Shown: positions 43,064 to 51,915, numbered from the stretch's first letter. The stretch is DNA of 64,000 nucleotides from Anthropogastromicrobium sp963626545 (GCA_963626545.1 CAVFYJ010000002.1:1-64000); one strand, 5' to 3'. Notes: a model not told the origin generated them from the letters alone. Made by a program: numbers and translations.

Positions 43064-43420
43064 ATGGCAAGACATGAAGCAGTTTTTATGGATATTACAT
43101 GTAGTGTGTACAAGCAAAAGTTTTATCTGCGCTATGATTATGCAGCAGATGATATGTGGGTGTTGACATATGGAGTAAAAGAAAAGGAGCGTTCGACTCA
43201 AATGATAGGATCGAGTCAAAGCATTGATATGTCGCAGACTAGAACCGGTCCGCAATATAGATGCCCATATTGTGGAAATATCCATATTGTTAAATGTGGA
43301 GCTTGCGGCCAACTAGTATGTCATGACGAATCGGATCGTTTTCAGTGCATATGTGGACACAGAGGTACAATTACTGGAAGAATTCGAACAGTATCTGGTT
43401 ATACGGGAAAAGCACAGTAG
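43064..43420 (+). CDS. Small zinc-ribbon protein resembling the TerY C-terminal domain
   Basis: A 118-residue protein. Residues about 1-60 are a beta-rich region (FMDITCSVYKQKFYLRYDYAADDMWVLTYGVK); residues about 70-105 have four cysteine pairs' worth of ligands: CPYCG, CGACGQLVC and CICGH. This pattern is like the TerY-C zinc ribbon normally fused to TerY vWA proteins, so it may supply that module in trans. ATG 43064 is preferred because it starts the conserved part; ATG 43052 has AAAGG too close to it. It lies 40 bp after the zinc-finger membrane protein gene. Confidence 0.7.
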   Translation: MARHEAVFMDITCSVYKQKFYLRYDYAADDMWVLTYGVKEKERSTQMIGSSQSIDMSQTRTGPQYRCPYCGNIHIVKCGACGQLVCHDESDRFQCICGHRGTITGRIRTVSGYTGKAQ

Positions 43421-43429
43421 CACAAGAAT

Positions 43430-43459
43430 GGGAGGAGTCGGCATGATATCCTCCCGTTT
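43430..43459 (+). terminator. Intra-operon terminator-like hairpin
   Basis: GGGAGGA (43430-43436) pairs with TCCTCCC (43449-43455), followed by GTTTT. The left arm could also be mistaken for a ribosome site. It may partly uncouple the last gene from the operon. Confidence 0.5.
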
Positions 43460-43501
43460 TGCTAATAGAGAATTGTGGCTGGTAAATGAGAGGAAAAAGA
43501 G

Positions 43502-44896
43502 ATGAAAAAAACAACGGGAGATATAATTGCACAGATTTGTCAAAGCAAGGGCATGAAAGTACTGGAAAAAGAACAGACTGCAACAATGGCATTTGCAATG
43601 GAAACAACAAAGCTAAAACGACAAAAAGAATTGCTAAAGGGATTGTACAAATCAGATGAAATGAAACATTTGATAGAGGCAGCGGACAAAGATGAGGCAG
43701 AAAAACGAGTTGCGCTTCTTGCAGCGAAGGAAAGTCTTTTGAAACAAAAGATATGTATTGATCAGATGGAGGCAGTCATATTTGTGAATGAGATCGCAAA
43801 GGGATTCTCATGGAATTTAGGATTGCCATATCCGGAAACAATGAAAAGAAAAACAAAAGAAACAATAAGTTGGAAAGATCTTCCCCTTTCAAGAATAAAA
43901 AAGATGGCAGAGGACGGAAATGGGGAAGCACAGTTTTACCTTGGAAAATGCTATTTTAATGGATATCGAGAGAATGCGCCATTACATGCTGTAAAGAAAT
44001 GGCTGAGGATTATCAAAAATGGATATATAGGAATTAGGAGTGAATTCACAATGATAGATAGTGCAGATATGGCTGAACTTTGGTTTCATGAGGCACTCAA
44101 AAGCGGAGTAGAGGAAGCTTATGGATATAAGGGAGAGATCTATCGGATAAATAAAATGGAGTACAAAACCGCCATTTCCTTATATAGGAAAGGCATGCAA
44201 CATGGGTATATTTTTGCAACACGTGGATATGCGATTTGCAGATTGTATGGAATTGGGATTGAACCAAATGAAATAGAAGCTAGAAAAATGTTGGAAGAAT
44301 TAGTAGAAAATGGGGATGCCTTATCAATGTATTGGATGGCCAGATTGTACCAAGAAGGTCTAGGGGGATGCGAAGCAAATGGTGAAAAAGCAATTGAGTG
44401 GTGCAAGCGTGCGATTGAAAAAAAGATGAGAGGAACTTATTCAATATGGGGAGATTGCTATGCAGATGGTGAAGGGGGGATAAAGCAAGATTATAAAAAG
44501 GCGGTAAAGATCTACCGAAAAGGAACCTTACATGGTGGGAACAGCTCTGTATACAGGTTGGCACGCTGCTATTACTTTGGACAAGGAGTAACAAAAAATA
44601 AAAATAAGGCATTGCGTTTGTTTAAGTTAGCCGCATCGTGGGGAAATGTACAGGCTATGGCGGTTGTGGGACAGATGTGTTATGAGGCGGATGGTGTAAT
44701 AAGAGATTATCCAAGCGCAATTAAGTATTTTACAAGAGCAGCTGATCGAGGAGATACTGCCGCTATGAGATACCTTGTAGAAGCATATAGAGATGGAGTA
44801 GGAGTTAAGAAAAATACAGATGAAGCATTAAAATGGTTTCACAAGGCAGAAGAATATGAAGCAAAAGAGGCGGAACTGGAAAAAGAAAGCAATTGA
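43502..44896 (+). CDS. Sel1-repeat (TPR-like) protein
   Basis: A 464-residue soluble protein. Residues 1-95 are a charged helical region; from about 130 on there are roughly eight Sel1-like helix-turn-helix repeats of 36-38 residues (for example GEAQFYLGKCYFNGY, ALSMYWMARLYQEGLGGCEANGEKAIEWCKRAIE, SSVYRLARCYYFGQGVTKNKNKALRLFKLAASWG and the last GVGVKKNTDEALKWFHKAEE). Sel1 proteins act as scaffolds in signalling complexes. It is the last gene of the kinase/phosphatase operon and is followed by a strong terminator, so it probably organises these components. Confidence 0.85.
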   Translation: MKKTTGDIIAQICQSKGMKVLEKEQTATMAFAMETTKLKRQKELLKGLYKSDEMKHLIEAADKDEAEKRVALLAAKESLLKQKICIDQMEAVIFVNEIAKGFSWNLGLPYPETMKRKTKETISWKDLPLSRIKKMAEDGNGEAQFYLGKCYFNGYRENAPLHAVKKWLRIIKNGYIGIRSEFTMIDSADMAELWFHEALKSGVEEAYGYKGEIYRINKMEYKTAISLYRKGMQHGYIFATRGYAICRLYGIGIEPNEIEARKMLEELVENGDALSMYWMARLYQEGLGGCEANGEKAIEWCKRAIEKKMRGTYSIWGDCYADGEGGIKQDYKKAVKIYRKGTLHGGNSSVYRLARCYYFGQGVTKNKNKALRLFKLAASWGNVQAMAVVGQMCYEADGVIRDYPSAIKYFTRAADRGDTAAMRYLVEAYRDGVGVKKNTDEALKWFHKAEEYEAKEAELEKESN

Positions 44897-44902
44897 TTTA
44901 AA

Positions 44903-44946
44903 AAGATTGCGTATTTTTAGTAAAAAACTAAAATACGCAATCTTTA
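44903..44946. terminator. Bidirectional terminator at the end of the island operon
   Basis: A 19-bp stem (AAAGATTGCGTATTTT.. with its complement at 44928-44946, one bulged T) with a 5-nt loop separates the Sel1 gene from the convergent YbjN gene. Confidence 0.85.
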
Positions 44947-44956
44947 CTGGAATATG

Positions 44957-45385
44957 TTAAGAAACAGAACGACAGTCTAACAGTTTAGGATAAACCGCAT
45001 CACATATTTTTGCAGCAACAAGGCAAAGATTCATACATGTTTTGCCAACAATACCCGACTGAATAAAGGCGTCAATAAAGACATCTACTGTATTTTGGTC
45101 TGTATTTAGACAGAAGCGGACGAAGCGGTATGTATTATTGAAGGTATTGATCAGTGATAAAACTGTATTTTGGGAAATAGAAGAAACTTGAAATAGATTC
45201 CAGATACGGATATAAACAACCTGATTGTTGGAATCAAAAATAAGGTGAACGTTAAAATTAGACAGTGTATCGCCAGTGATTTTTATAGAGATCTGGTCAT
45301 TTCCGCTTTGTGTGTTTTCCTCTATACAGTAATGAATTTTATATTGCTTTAAAAACTCAGTAAATTCTTTTGTTGTGTTTAGCAT
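44957..45385 (-). CDS. YbjN-domain protein
   Basis: A 142-residue protein with the YbjN/type III secretion chaperone-like alpha-beta layout: an N-terminal helix (TTKEFTEFLKQYKI), strands (HLIFDSNNQVVYIRIWNLFQV), a helix with INTFNNTYRFVRFCL, and a C-terminal helix (KTCMNLCLVAAKICDAVYPKLL). YbjN proteins are regulators or chaperone-like binders with no enzymatic motif. It is convergent with the Sel1 gene and may mark the right border of the island. A leftward promoter with a C-run in the spacer lies upstream. Confidence 0.65.
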   Translation of the reverse strand: MLNTTKEFTEFLKQYKIHYCIEENTQSGNDQISIKITGDTLSNFNVHLIFDSNNQVVYIRIWNLFQVSSISQNTVLSLINTFNNTYRFVRFCLNTDQNTVDVFIDAFIQSGIVGKTCMNLCLVAAKICDAVYPKLLDCRSVS

Positions 45386-45440
45386 ATTAATCGAATCCTT
45401 TCCCTTTTTATTTTACTATAATTATATCAAAAATTTCTGC

Positions 45441-45448
45441 GGGGGGGG
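45441..45448. repeat. Run of eight G residues in a divergent promoter region
   Basis: GGGGGGGG lies between the leftward YbjN gene and the rightward 45568 gene, upstream of the YbjN -10 region (TATAAT/TATAGT near 45415-45427, minus strand). Such runs are prone to length change by slippage. Confidence 0.6.
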
Positions 45449-45483
45449 TAAATTTTGACGCAAACTTAACCAATTTTGCTGTT

Positions 45484-45512
45484 TTGAGAGAAAATCGATA
45501 GTTTGATATAAA
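45484..45512 (+). promoter_or_regulatory. Promoter of the DUF3232-like gene
   Basis: TTGAGA (45484-45489), 17-bp spacer, TATAAA (45507-45512). Confidence 0.55.
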
Positions 45513-45567
45513 ATACCATTGCAAAGAAAAGGAAACATGAATACTATTTGAGTAGGAGGTATGGATA

Positions 45568-45966
45568 ATGAATACATACGAAAACTATTTAGAGACAGCA
45601 AGAAGTCTGACATTTGAGCAAATGAAGATGCTTCATCAGGAGCTGCTTGCAGAGATTGATAACGATCCGGTTGGACAGGAGTTGTATGAAGAACTGATTG
45701 GAGAAGCCACTTCCTATGCAAAGATTCGGGCAGAGTGGTTACGCATGGAGCGCAGTCAGAAGATGGAGCAGGATTCGCTTCGCACAGGCTATCATAATAG
45801 TGTGATTACATGTTTTAACATGATGGCACGCTATTTAAAGACACAGGGGAAGCCAGCAAAATGGCGAGATGAATTAGGATATGAGGAAGAGGATAAATAT
45901 TTCCGAAAGACAATTGGTGATTTTGGATGCTATCTTGTCTTTATCAACAGCCTTTGTGCGAGATAA
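45568..45966 (+). CDS. DUF3232-like hypothetical protein
   Basis: A 132-residue soluble protein with AGGAGG upstream. The N-terminus is helical (YENYLETARSLTFEQMKMLHQELLAEI); the C-terminal half contains NMMARYLKTQGKPAKWRDELGYEEEDKYFRKTIGDFGCYLVFINSL, which I associate with the DUF3232 family of Clostridia. No function is known for it. It lies just before gdpP but has its own promoter, and a separate extended -10 (TATAAT, 45998-46003) follows for gdpP. Confidence 0.6.
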   Translation: MNTYENYLETARSLTFEQMKMLHQELLAEIDNDPVGQELYEELIGEATSYAKIRAEWLRMERSQKMEQDSLRTGYHNSVITCFNMMARYLKTQGKPAKWRDELGYEEEDKYFRKTIGDFGCYLVFINSLCAR

Positions 45967-46085
45967 TTTCCTACTTCCTATTTCCACCTATATGTGTTAT
46001 AATTATTCCGTATGGTTTCTGTAAAAAGAATGTAACTATATTGAATGATTTCACGTTGCCTGCATAACAGGCAGGGGAGAGATGG

Positions 46086-48266
46086 ATGCATATGGAGAAA
46101 AAAACTAGGCCGACCGAAACGGTACCGGAGCCAGACGGATTGAAGAATGCCCCCACTGCGGCAGATATCGAGCGAAAGCGCGAGGAACGGGCAAAGCTTC
46201 GTGAGACGCAAAAGCAAAATGCAGTGAAGGTGCACGGAAGTTTGAGTGCATACATGAACTGGCCGCTTCTTGTCTGCATCGCGCTTTTGATTCTCAGTAT
46301 CATTGTCACGATGATTGACTGGATGGCGGGCGTGGCGGCAAGTGTTTGCTCGATCGTTCTGATCATAGGCCTGATGGCACTCTCGATCTACTACCACCGC
46401 AGAATCAACAGTGATATGGTCGGATTCGGTGCAGGGTATGCCCAGGTTCAAAAGCAGTTGCTTCAGGAGATGGAGTTCCCGTACGGTGTGGCAGATGAGA
46501 CTGGCAGGCTGATCTGGATGAACCAGTCGTTTAAACAGATTGTTCAGCTGAATAACAATTCACACAAGAATCTGGCAGCGCTGTTTCCGGGAATTGACCG
46601 ACAGTTTCCAAAGAATCAGAAGATTGCCAAGATTCACTCACAATATCTGGATCGAAAGTACCAGATCACGATCAAGGGTGTGTCGATCCGCGATATCGTG
46701 GATACGGTAATTGATGATGAGGATCAGGGCAAGAATGCGCCGCTTATGTACGCGGTGTATCTGTCCGATGAGACGCAGATGCTTGGTTGGAAGCAAAAGG
46801 TCGAAGATGAGAAGCTTGTCGCGGCACTGATTTATCTGGACAACTATGATGAGGCTCTTGACTCGACAGAGGAGACGAGACGCCCACTTTTATCCGCGCT
46901 GATTGACCGTCAGATCACAAAGTATATCAGTGCTTACCACGGTGTCATTAAGAAGCTGGAGAATGATAAATATTTTGCCATTGTCAGCAATGAGCATTTA
47001 AAAGAAATGCAGGCAAATGATTTTTCGCTTCTTGAGGATGTCAAGACGATCAGCATCGGTAATACCATAAATGTCACGATCAGTATCGGACTTGGAATTA
47101 ACGGCGGAAGCTATTCCAAGAACTATGACTATGCGCGTATGGCAATCGACATGGCGCTTGGTCGTGGAGGCGATCAGGTTGTCCTGAAAAATCAAGATGA
47201 GATTACCTATTATGGCGGTCGCACACAGAGTCAGGGCAAGAATACGCGTGTAAAGGCGCGTGTAAAGGCACAGGCACTGAAGGAATTGATCGAGGCATCG
47301 TCCGATGTGCTGATTATGGGCCATTCGATCAGCGATGCGGACTGTATCGGTGCCTCTGTCGGTATCTATCGTGCAGCCAGAACATCCGAAAAGGAAGTTC
47401 ATATCGTACTGAATACGATTGCAAACAGCATAAAGCCACTCTTAAACCGATTAGGTGAGGAAGAAGAGTATGGAAATAAGCTGTTTATCAACAACGAAAC
47501 GGCAATTCAGAATATCACCGAGCGTACGCTTTTAATTGTGGTGGATAACAACCGTCCAAGCAGAACCGAGTGCCCGGAGCTTTTAAAGCTGGCGCAGCAT
47601 GTGGTGGTACTCGATCATCACCGTCAATCGCGCGACTGTATTGAGGGCGCTGTGCTCAGCTATGTGGAGCCGTATGCGTCATCTGCCAGCGAGATGGTAG
47701 CGGAGATTTTGCAGTATTATTCGGATTCGATTCGAATTCGTCCGATTGATGCCGATGCGATGTATTCTGGAATTGTTGTGGATACGAACAATTTCATGAA
47801 CAATACCGGAGTGCGTACCTTTGAGGCCGCGGCATTCTTACGACGAAATGGCGCAGATATTACGAAAGTGCGAAAGCTTTTCCGCGATGATATGGAAGAT
47901 TACAAGGCAAAGGCAGAAGCCGTGCGTGAAGTGGAGATGTTCCATGAGCGCTACGCGATCAGCGTATGTCCGAGCGATATGACCGGCAATCCGACGGTCA
48001 TTGCGGCACAGGCAGCCAATGAGCTGCTTGGCATTCGCGGCATCCGCGCATCCTTTGTGATGACGGAGTATGAAAACATGATTTACATCAGCGCCCGTTC
48101 CATTGATGAAGTCAATGTACAGACCATCATGGAGAAGCTTGGCGGAGGCGGCCATATGAACGTTGCCGGTGCACAGCTTCGCGATGTAACGCTCGGACAG
48201 GCCAGATGCATGTTGAAGGATGTGTTGATGGCGCAGGAAGAGAAGGGCGATGAGGTGAAGGGCTAA
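46086..48266 (+). CDS. gdpP: Cyclic-di-AMP phosphodiesterase GdpP (DHH/DHHA1)
   Basis: A 726-residue membrane enzyme that hydrolyses c-di-AMP to pApA. Two membrane helices (about 58-80 and 83-105) are followed by a PAS-like domain (about 120-210), a degenerate GGDEF domain (about 235-380, lacking an intact GGDEF motif), the DHH domain with ISDADCIGASVG and DHHRQS (about 508), and DHHA1 with GGGGHMNVAGAQL (about 690). It therefore keeps the metal-binding Asp/His residues. It is followed by rplI and dnaB, the usual Firmicutes order. A short N-terminal charged extension (1-50) precedes the first helix. Confidence 0.93.
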   Translation: MHMEKKTRPTETVPEPDGLKNAPTAADIERKREERAKLRETQKQNAVKVHGSLSAYMNWPLLVCIALLILSIIVTMIDWMAGVAASVCSIVLIIGLMALSIYYHRRINSDMVGFGAGYAQVQKQLLQEMEFPYGVADETGRLIWMNQSFKQIVQLNNNSHKNLAALFPGIDRQFPKNQKIAKIHSQYLDRKYQITIKGVSIRDIVDTVIDDEDQGKNAPLMYAVYLSDETQMLGWKQKVEDEKLVAALIYLDNYDEALDSTEETRRPLLSALIDRQITKYISAYHGVIKKLENDKYFAIVSNEHLKEMQANDFSLLEDVKTISIGNTINVTISIGLGINGGSYSKNYDYARMAIDMALGRGGDQVVLKNQDEITYYGGRTQSQGKNTRVKARVKAQALKELIEASSDVLIMGHSISDADCIGASVGIYRAARTSEKEVHIVLNTIANSIKPLLNRLGEEEEYGNKLFINNETAIQNITERTLLIVVDNNRPSRTECPELLKLAQHVVVLDHHRQSRDCIEGAVLSYVEPYASSASEMVAEILQYYSDSIRIRPIDADAMYSGIVVDTNNFMNNTGVRTFEAAAFLRRNGADITKVRKLFRDDMEDYKAKAEAVREVEMFHERYAISVCPSDMTGNPTVIAAQAANELLGIRGIRASFVMTEYENMIYISARSIDEVNVQTIMEKLGGGGHMNVAGAQLRDVTLGQARCMLKDVLMAQEEKGDEVKG

Positions 48267-48363
48267 ACCAGTCACAATTGACGGCGTCCATTTTTTCATA
48301 CACATTGTGTCACATGTGAATTGCAATAAAAACATTATAGAGCAGCAAATGGAGGAAAAAGAA

Positions 48364-48810
48364 ATGGAAGTAATTTTATTACAGGATGTAAAATCACTTG
48401 GAAAAAAGGGTGAGCGTGTAAAGATCAATGACGGTTACGCAAGAAACTTTGTGCTTCCAAAGAAGCTTGGAATCGAGGCAACCGCAAAGAACTTAAACGA
48501 TCTGAAGCTGCAGAAGGCAAATGAGGACAGAATCGCAGCACAGAAGTTAGCAGAAGCAAAAGAGTTAGCAGCAAAGGTTGAGGCAAAGCCAGTCGTACTC
48601 AGCGTTAAGACAGGTGAGGGCGGAAAATTGTTCGGTTCTGTTTCCACAAAGGAAATCGCTATTGCATGCGAGAAGCAGTTAGGTCTTGAGATTGACAAGA
48701 AGAAGATGGTTCTGCCAGAGCCAATCAAGGCTTGTGGAACGATGATCGTTCCGGTTAAGCTTCACAGAGAAGTAACCGCAAAGCTGACTGTTAAGGTTCA
48801 GGAAGCATAA
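48364..48810 (+). CDS. rplI: 50S ribosomal protein L9
   Basis: A 148-residue ribosomal protein. The N-terminal domain MEVILLQDVKSLGKKGERVKINDGYARNFVLPKKLG is diagnostic; a long connecting helix (about 41-75) and the C-terminal domain (GGKLFGSVSTKEIA) follow. The start is at ATG 48364, with GGAGG 9 nt upstream; the frame is open from 48307 but the extra codons are not part of L9. It is 5 bp upstream of dnaB. Confidence 0.97.
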   Translation: MEVILLQDVKSLGKKGERVKINDGYARNFVLPKKLGIEATAKNLNDLKLQKANEDRIAAQKLAEAKELAAKVEAKPVVLSVKTGEGGKLFGSVSTKEIAIACEKQLGLEIDKKKMVLPEPIKACGTMIVPVKLHREVTAKLTVKVQEA

Positions 48811-48815
48811 CAAAC

Positions 48816-50159
48816 ATGGAAGAGGCATTAATAAAACGGGTACTCCCGCACAATACAGAGGCCGAGCAGTTAGTGATCGGCTGTATGCTCATGGATAAGG
48901 AAGCCATCTCGGCTGCCAGTGAGATCATCCATTCCGATGATTTTTACGGACGGCAGTACGGTGCCATGTTTGAAGCGATTACCGAGCTTTATAATGAGGG
49001 AAAGCCGACCGATCTGGTAGCGGTTCAGGAGCAGTTAAAGACAAAGGATGTGCCGCCGGAAAGCTATAGCATCGCAGCATTCCGAGAGCTGTTGAATATG
49101 GTGCCGACTTCCGTGAACATCCGTTATTACGCCAATCTCGTGTACGAGAAGGCGCTGCTTCGTCGTCTCATCCGAATCAACGAGGAGATTGCAAATGACT
49201 GCTACATGGAAAAAGAGGACGTCAACACAATCCTCGAATCCACAGAAAAGCGCATTTTCGGTCTGCTCGAAAATCGAACGACAAGTGATTACGTGCCGAT
49301 TCGCGATGTCGTAATCAATGTCGTAAATAAGATTGAGATTGCATCCCGAAACCACAGTATGGTAACAGGTCTTTCCACCGGCTACACCGATCTGGATCGT
49401 CAGACCTCCGGTATGCAGCCGTCTGATTTGATTTTGATTGCGGCGCGTCCTTCCATGGGAAAGACGGCGTTTGTCCTTAACTTGGCACATAATATGACCA
49501 TAAAAGATAAGAAGACGGTTGCGATCTTTTCCCTTGAGATGTCAAAGGAGCAGTTGGTAAATCGTCTGCTGTCCATGGAGTCGCGTGTCGATTCTCAGAC
49601 ACTTCGTACCGGAAATCTGTCCGACAGCGATTGGGATCAAGTCGTAGAGAGTTCTGGTGTTATTGCGAATACAAAGCTGTTGCTGGACGATACGCCAGGT
49701 ATCACCGTGGCAGAGCTTCGTTCCAAATGCCGTAAGTTCAAGCTTGAGCATGGTCTTGACTGTATCATGATCGACTACTTGCAGTTAATGAGCGGAAGCG
49801 GAACCAGAAAGGGCGATAGCCGACAGCAGGAGATTTCCGATATCTCTCGTTCCTTAAAGGCGCTTGCCAGAGAGCTGAATGTGCCGGTAATCGCGCTGTC
49901 ACAGTTGTCTCGTGCTTGCGAGACAAGAACGGATCATCGCCCGATGCTTTCCGACCTTCGTGAGTCTGGTGCGATCGAGCAGGATGCGGATATTGTAATG
50001 TTCCTTTATCGAGACGAATATTATAATAAGGATTCGCCGTCAAAGGGAATCACGGAAGTTATCATCGCTAAGCAGCGTAACGGCCCGATTGGAACGGTTG
50101 AGCTTGTATGGATGGGTGAACGGTGTCGCTTTGGAAATAAGGAATATACAGCGTCATAA
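48816..50159 (+). CDS. dnaB: Replicative DNA helicase DnaB
   Basis: A 447-residue hexameric helicase. The N-terminal helical domain (PHNTEAEQLVIGCMLMDKEAI) is followed by a RecA-like motor with Walker A ARPSMGKTAFVLN (about 209-221), Walker B CIMIDYLQLMSG, the VIALSQLSR H3 motif and the arginine-containing DLRESGAIEQDADIVMFLYRDE. Length and motifs are normal (called DnaC in B. subtilis). No intein is present. A terminator follows at 50201. Confidence 0.97.
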   Translation: MEEALIKRVLPHNTEAEQLVIGCMLMDKEAISAASEIIHSDDFYGRQYGAMFEAITELYNEGKPTDLVAVQEQLKTKDVPPESYSIAAFRELLNMVPTSVNIRYYANLVYEKALLRRLIRINEEIANDCYMEKEDVNTILESTEKRIFGLLENRTTSDYVPIRDVVINVVNKIEIASRNHSMVTGLSTGYTDLDRQTSGMQPSDLILIAARPSMGKTAFVLNLAHNMTIKDKKTVAIFSLEMSKEQLVNRLLSMESRVDSQTLRTGNLSDSDWDQVVESSGVIANTKLLLDDTPGITVAELRSKCRKFKLEHGLDCIMIDYLQLMSGSGTRKGDSRQQEISDISRSLKALARELNVPVIALSQLSRACETRTDHRPMLSDLRESGAIEQDADIVMFLYRDEYYNKDSPSKGITEVIIAKQRNGPIGTVELVWMGERCRFGNKEYTAS

Positions 50160-50200
50160 ATATAAATAAGGGAACATCATAAACATCATAGATTAGTAAA

Positions 50201-50254
50201 AAAGATCAGCGAAGATTGGAAGAAGATTCCACTCGATCACTGATCTTTTTTTGT
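50201..50254 (+). terminator. Terminator after dnaB
   Basis: AAAAAGATCAG and CTGATCTTTTT form an 11-bp outer stem with a 30-nt internal segment, followed by T residues. It could also serve the convergent lipoprotein gene. Confidence 0.75.
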
Positions 50255-50315
50255 GTGAGCTTATGCTTACGCGTATAGGGATGATTCTGGGTTTGGGATT
50301 ATCGTTCTCATATAT

Positions 50316-51593
50316 TTAATAGAAGGAAAGCTTCACGGCAAGCAGCTGTTGATTGGAAAAATCATAGCTCACTAAGTTACAGCCGGCGGCATGCATGTTA
50401 ATGAAAGACTGAATCCAGCCATTGTAGGATGCGGCTGCTGCATTATAATCCGAGGCACTTTCAAAGCGAATCATTACAAGCCCTTCGCTTCCAGACTCCC
50501 ACACATTTTCGGTCTGAGCAACGAAGAGTGCTCTCGCGCGGTCGATGGCGGTGCCAGCGGCTGGATCACTGTCGGGTGTGTCGGCAGATATCCACAGACC
50601 GGATTGAACATGGTAATTGAGGTCCCACCGTGTGGTGGCAGGATAGCCGCGTCTCTGATAAAAGTCGTCTGCCGGGTACGGATCCGATGCAATTGTGGAT
50701 TCTGGTACATTGAAGTAGGCATAGCACAGTGGCTGTTGAATGCCATCATTTTCGTTATCATCGTAGGTCGGATCTACGTTGTAATCAAAGTCACCGATGT
50801 GAGCAATTACCCATGCATGGGTGCTTCCGGTGATGACGGAACTTTTTATGCCGAGGCTTCGAAGTCCCCAGACAAGCGCCTTGGCGCGTCCATCGCATTT
50901 TGCCTGACCGCCGATTAAAGCACCATAGGCGCTCTGGCAGTTCTCGGCTTGTGTGGAATAGACGCAGTTTTCAATAATGTAATTGTAGATCGTAAGCTCA
51001 GCCTGATAAGCACTCTGACCAGAGAGTGCAGCCTGCCAGTTTTGAATCAGCGCATTTATGGCAGCAGTCTGTGCGTCAAAGGCTTCCTTTGAGAGCGTGT
51101 ACTCAGGGGAAACAGAGACAACAAGGCCGAGCAGATTCGAGTGCTCCACCCAGCGCGAAGACAGCTGTAACAGCTCAGGACACTCATTTGCTAGAAGATG
51201 CATTAGGTCGCTGATTTCCTCTGAACTAGTGGCAACAGGAAGTGCAATTGTGTCCTCAAAAGCCTGTATGCCAGCATAGAGTGCTTGGAAGTTTTCTGCT
51301 TCATCTGATTCCAATGCAGACAGATAATAGCTGTAATCGGCGTACAGAGGCGTAGAAGAGGTGGCAGTGAGATCTTCTGTGACAGAGGAGACAGAAGGAG
51401 ACAGATCTGCGGCAGAAGAAAACAGGGCATCTTCGCTTCGCTGTCCGATGACATCGTCTAGGAGTTCGTGGTAGGTGGTAAGACCTGTGCGAAAATAGGA
51501 GAGCGGTGTCTGGGCAGAAGTGCATCCACTGATCGTCAGGCAGGAAAGAATCCAAAGAAGGCCAAGCGATAAAAAATGAAGTAAGCGTTTCAT
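50316..51593 (-). CDS. Secreted lipoprotein with transglutaminase-like domain
   Basis: A 425-residue protein. The N-terminus is a lipoprotein signal peptide (MKRLLHFLSLGLLWILSCLTISGC; lipobox ISGC), so the mature protein is attached outside the membrane. A Ser/Thr-rich spacer follows. The transglutaminase-like core has Cys in ALIGGQAKCDGRAKALVWGLRSLGI (about 235), His in GSTHAWVIAHIGD and Asp in YNVDPTYDD. It may modify or cut peptidoglycan or surface proteins. The start is ATG 51593; the frame is open upstream but that part has no signal-peptide logic. It differs from the cytoplasmic transglutaminase-like protein at 31027. Confidence 0.85.
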   Translation of the reverse strand: MKRLLHFLSLGLLWILSCLTISGCTSAQTPLSYFRTGLTTYHELLDDVIGQRSEDALFSSAADLSPSVSSVTEDLTATSSTPLYADYSYYLSALESDEAENFQALYAGIQAFEDTIALPVATSSEEISDLMHLLANECPELLQLSSRWVEHSNLLGLVVSVSPEYTLSKEAFDAQTAAINALIQNWQAALSGQSAYQAELTIYNYIIENCVYSTQAENCQSAYGALIGGQAKCDGRAKALVWGLRSLGIKSSVITGSTHAWVIAHIGDFDYNVDPTYDDNENDGIQQPLCYAYFNVPESTIASDPYPADDFYQRRGYPATTRWDLNYHVQSGLWISADTPDSDPAAGTAIDRARALFVAQTENVWESGSEGLVMIRFESASDYNAAAASYNGWIQSFINMHAAGCNLVSYDFSNQQLLAVKLSFY

Positions 51594-51816
51594 AATAGTT
51601 TTCGTAATCCTTTTCCTTTTCGTGAGAATGGGGCAAGCAATCAAAGTACAATACATGCAATACGTACAAAAAGTGTAGCCCCGGAAAATAGAGTTAAGAA
51701 GCAGGCGAGTGTCGCCTGCTTTCTGCATCAGTATTATACCATAAAAAAATTTAGAAGCAAGAGGGGAAAAAATATAGATACGAAAAAAGAAAGTCTAACG
51801 ACTTCCTTCAACTAAG

Positions 51817-51888
51817 AGCGCGAGACGGGATTCGAACCCGCGACCCTCGCCTTGGCAAGGCGATACTCCACCACTGAGCCACTCGCGC
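51817..51888 (-). tRNA. tRNA-Gly (anticodon GCC)
   Basis: The minus strand reads GCGCGAGTGGCTCAGTGG..., with anticodon loop CTTGCCAAG, T-loop GGTTCGAAT, acceptor pair GCGCGAG/CTCGCGC and discriminator U73. CCA is not encoded. It is the last of a three-tRNA leftward cluster. Confidence 0.95.
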
Positions 51889-51915
51889 ATATGTTACACA
51901 GAATTGCTTCTGCAA

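Noticed and set aside
33954..44896. Classical tellurite-resistance (ter) operon
   Set aside because: TerC, TerD/TerZ-type and TelA genes are absent; only the vWA-kinase-PP2C part is present.
26552..45385. Whole accessory region as an integrative conjugative element because of VirD4-like ATPases
   Set aside because: No integrase, relaxase, VirB4, attachment-site repeats or tRNA target is seen at the edges.
45978..46451. Minus-strand ORFs opposite gdpP
   Set aside because: They are antisense to the strongly conserved gdpP coding sequence and show no family resemblance.
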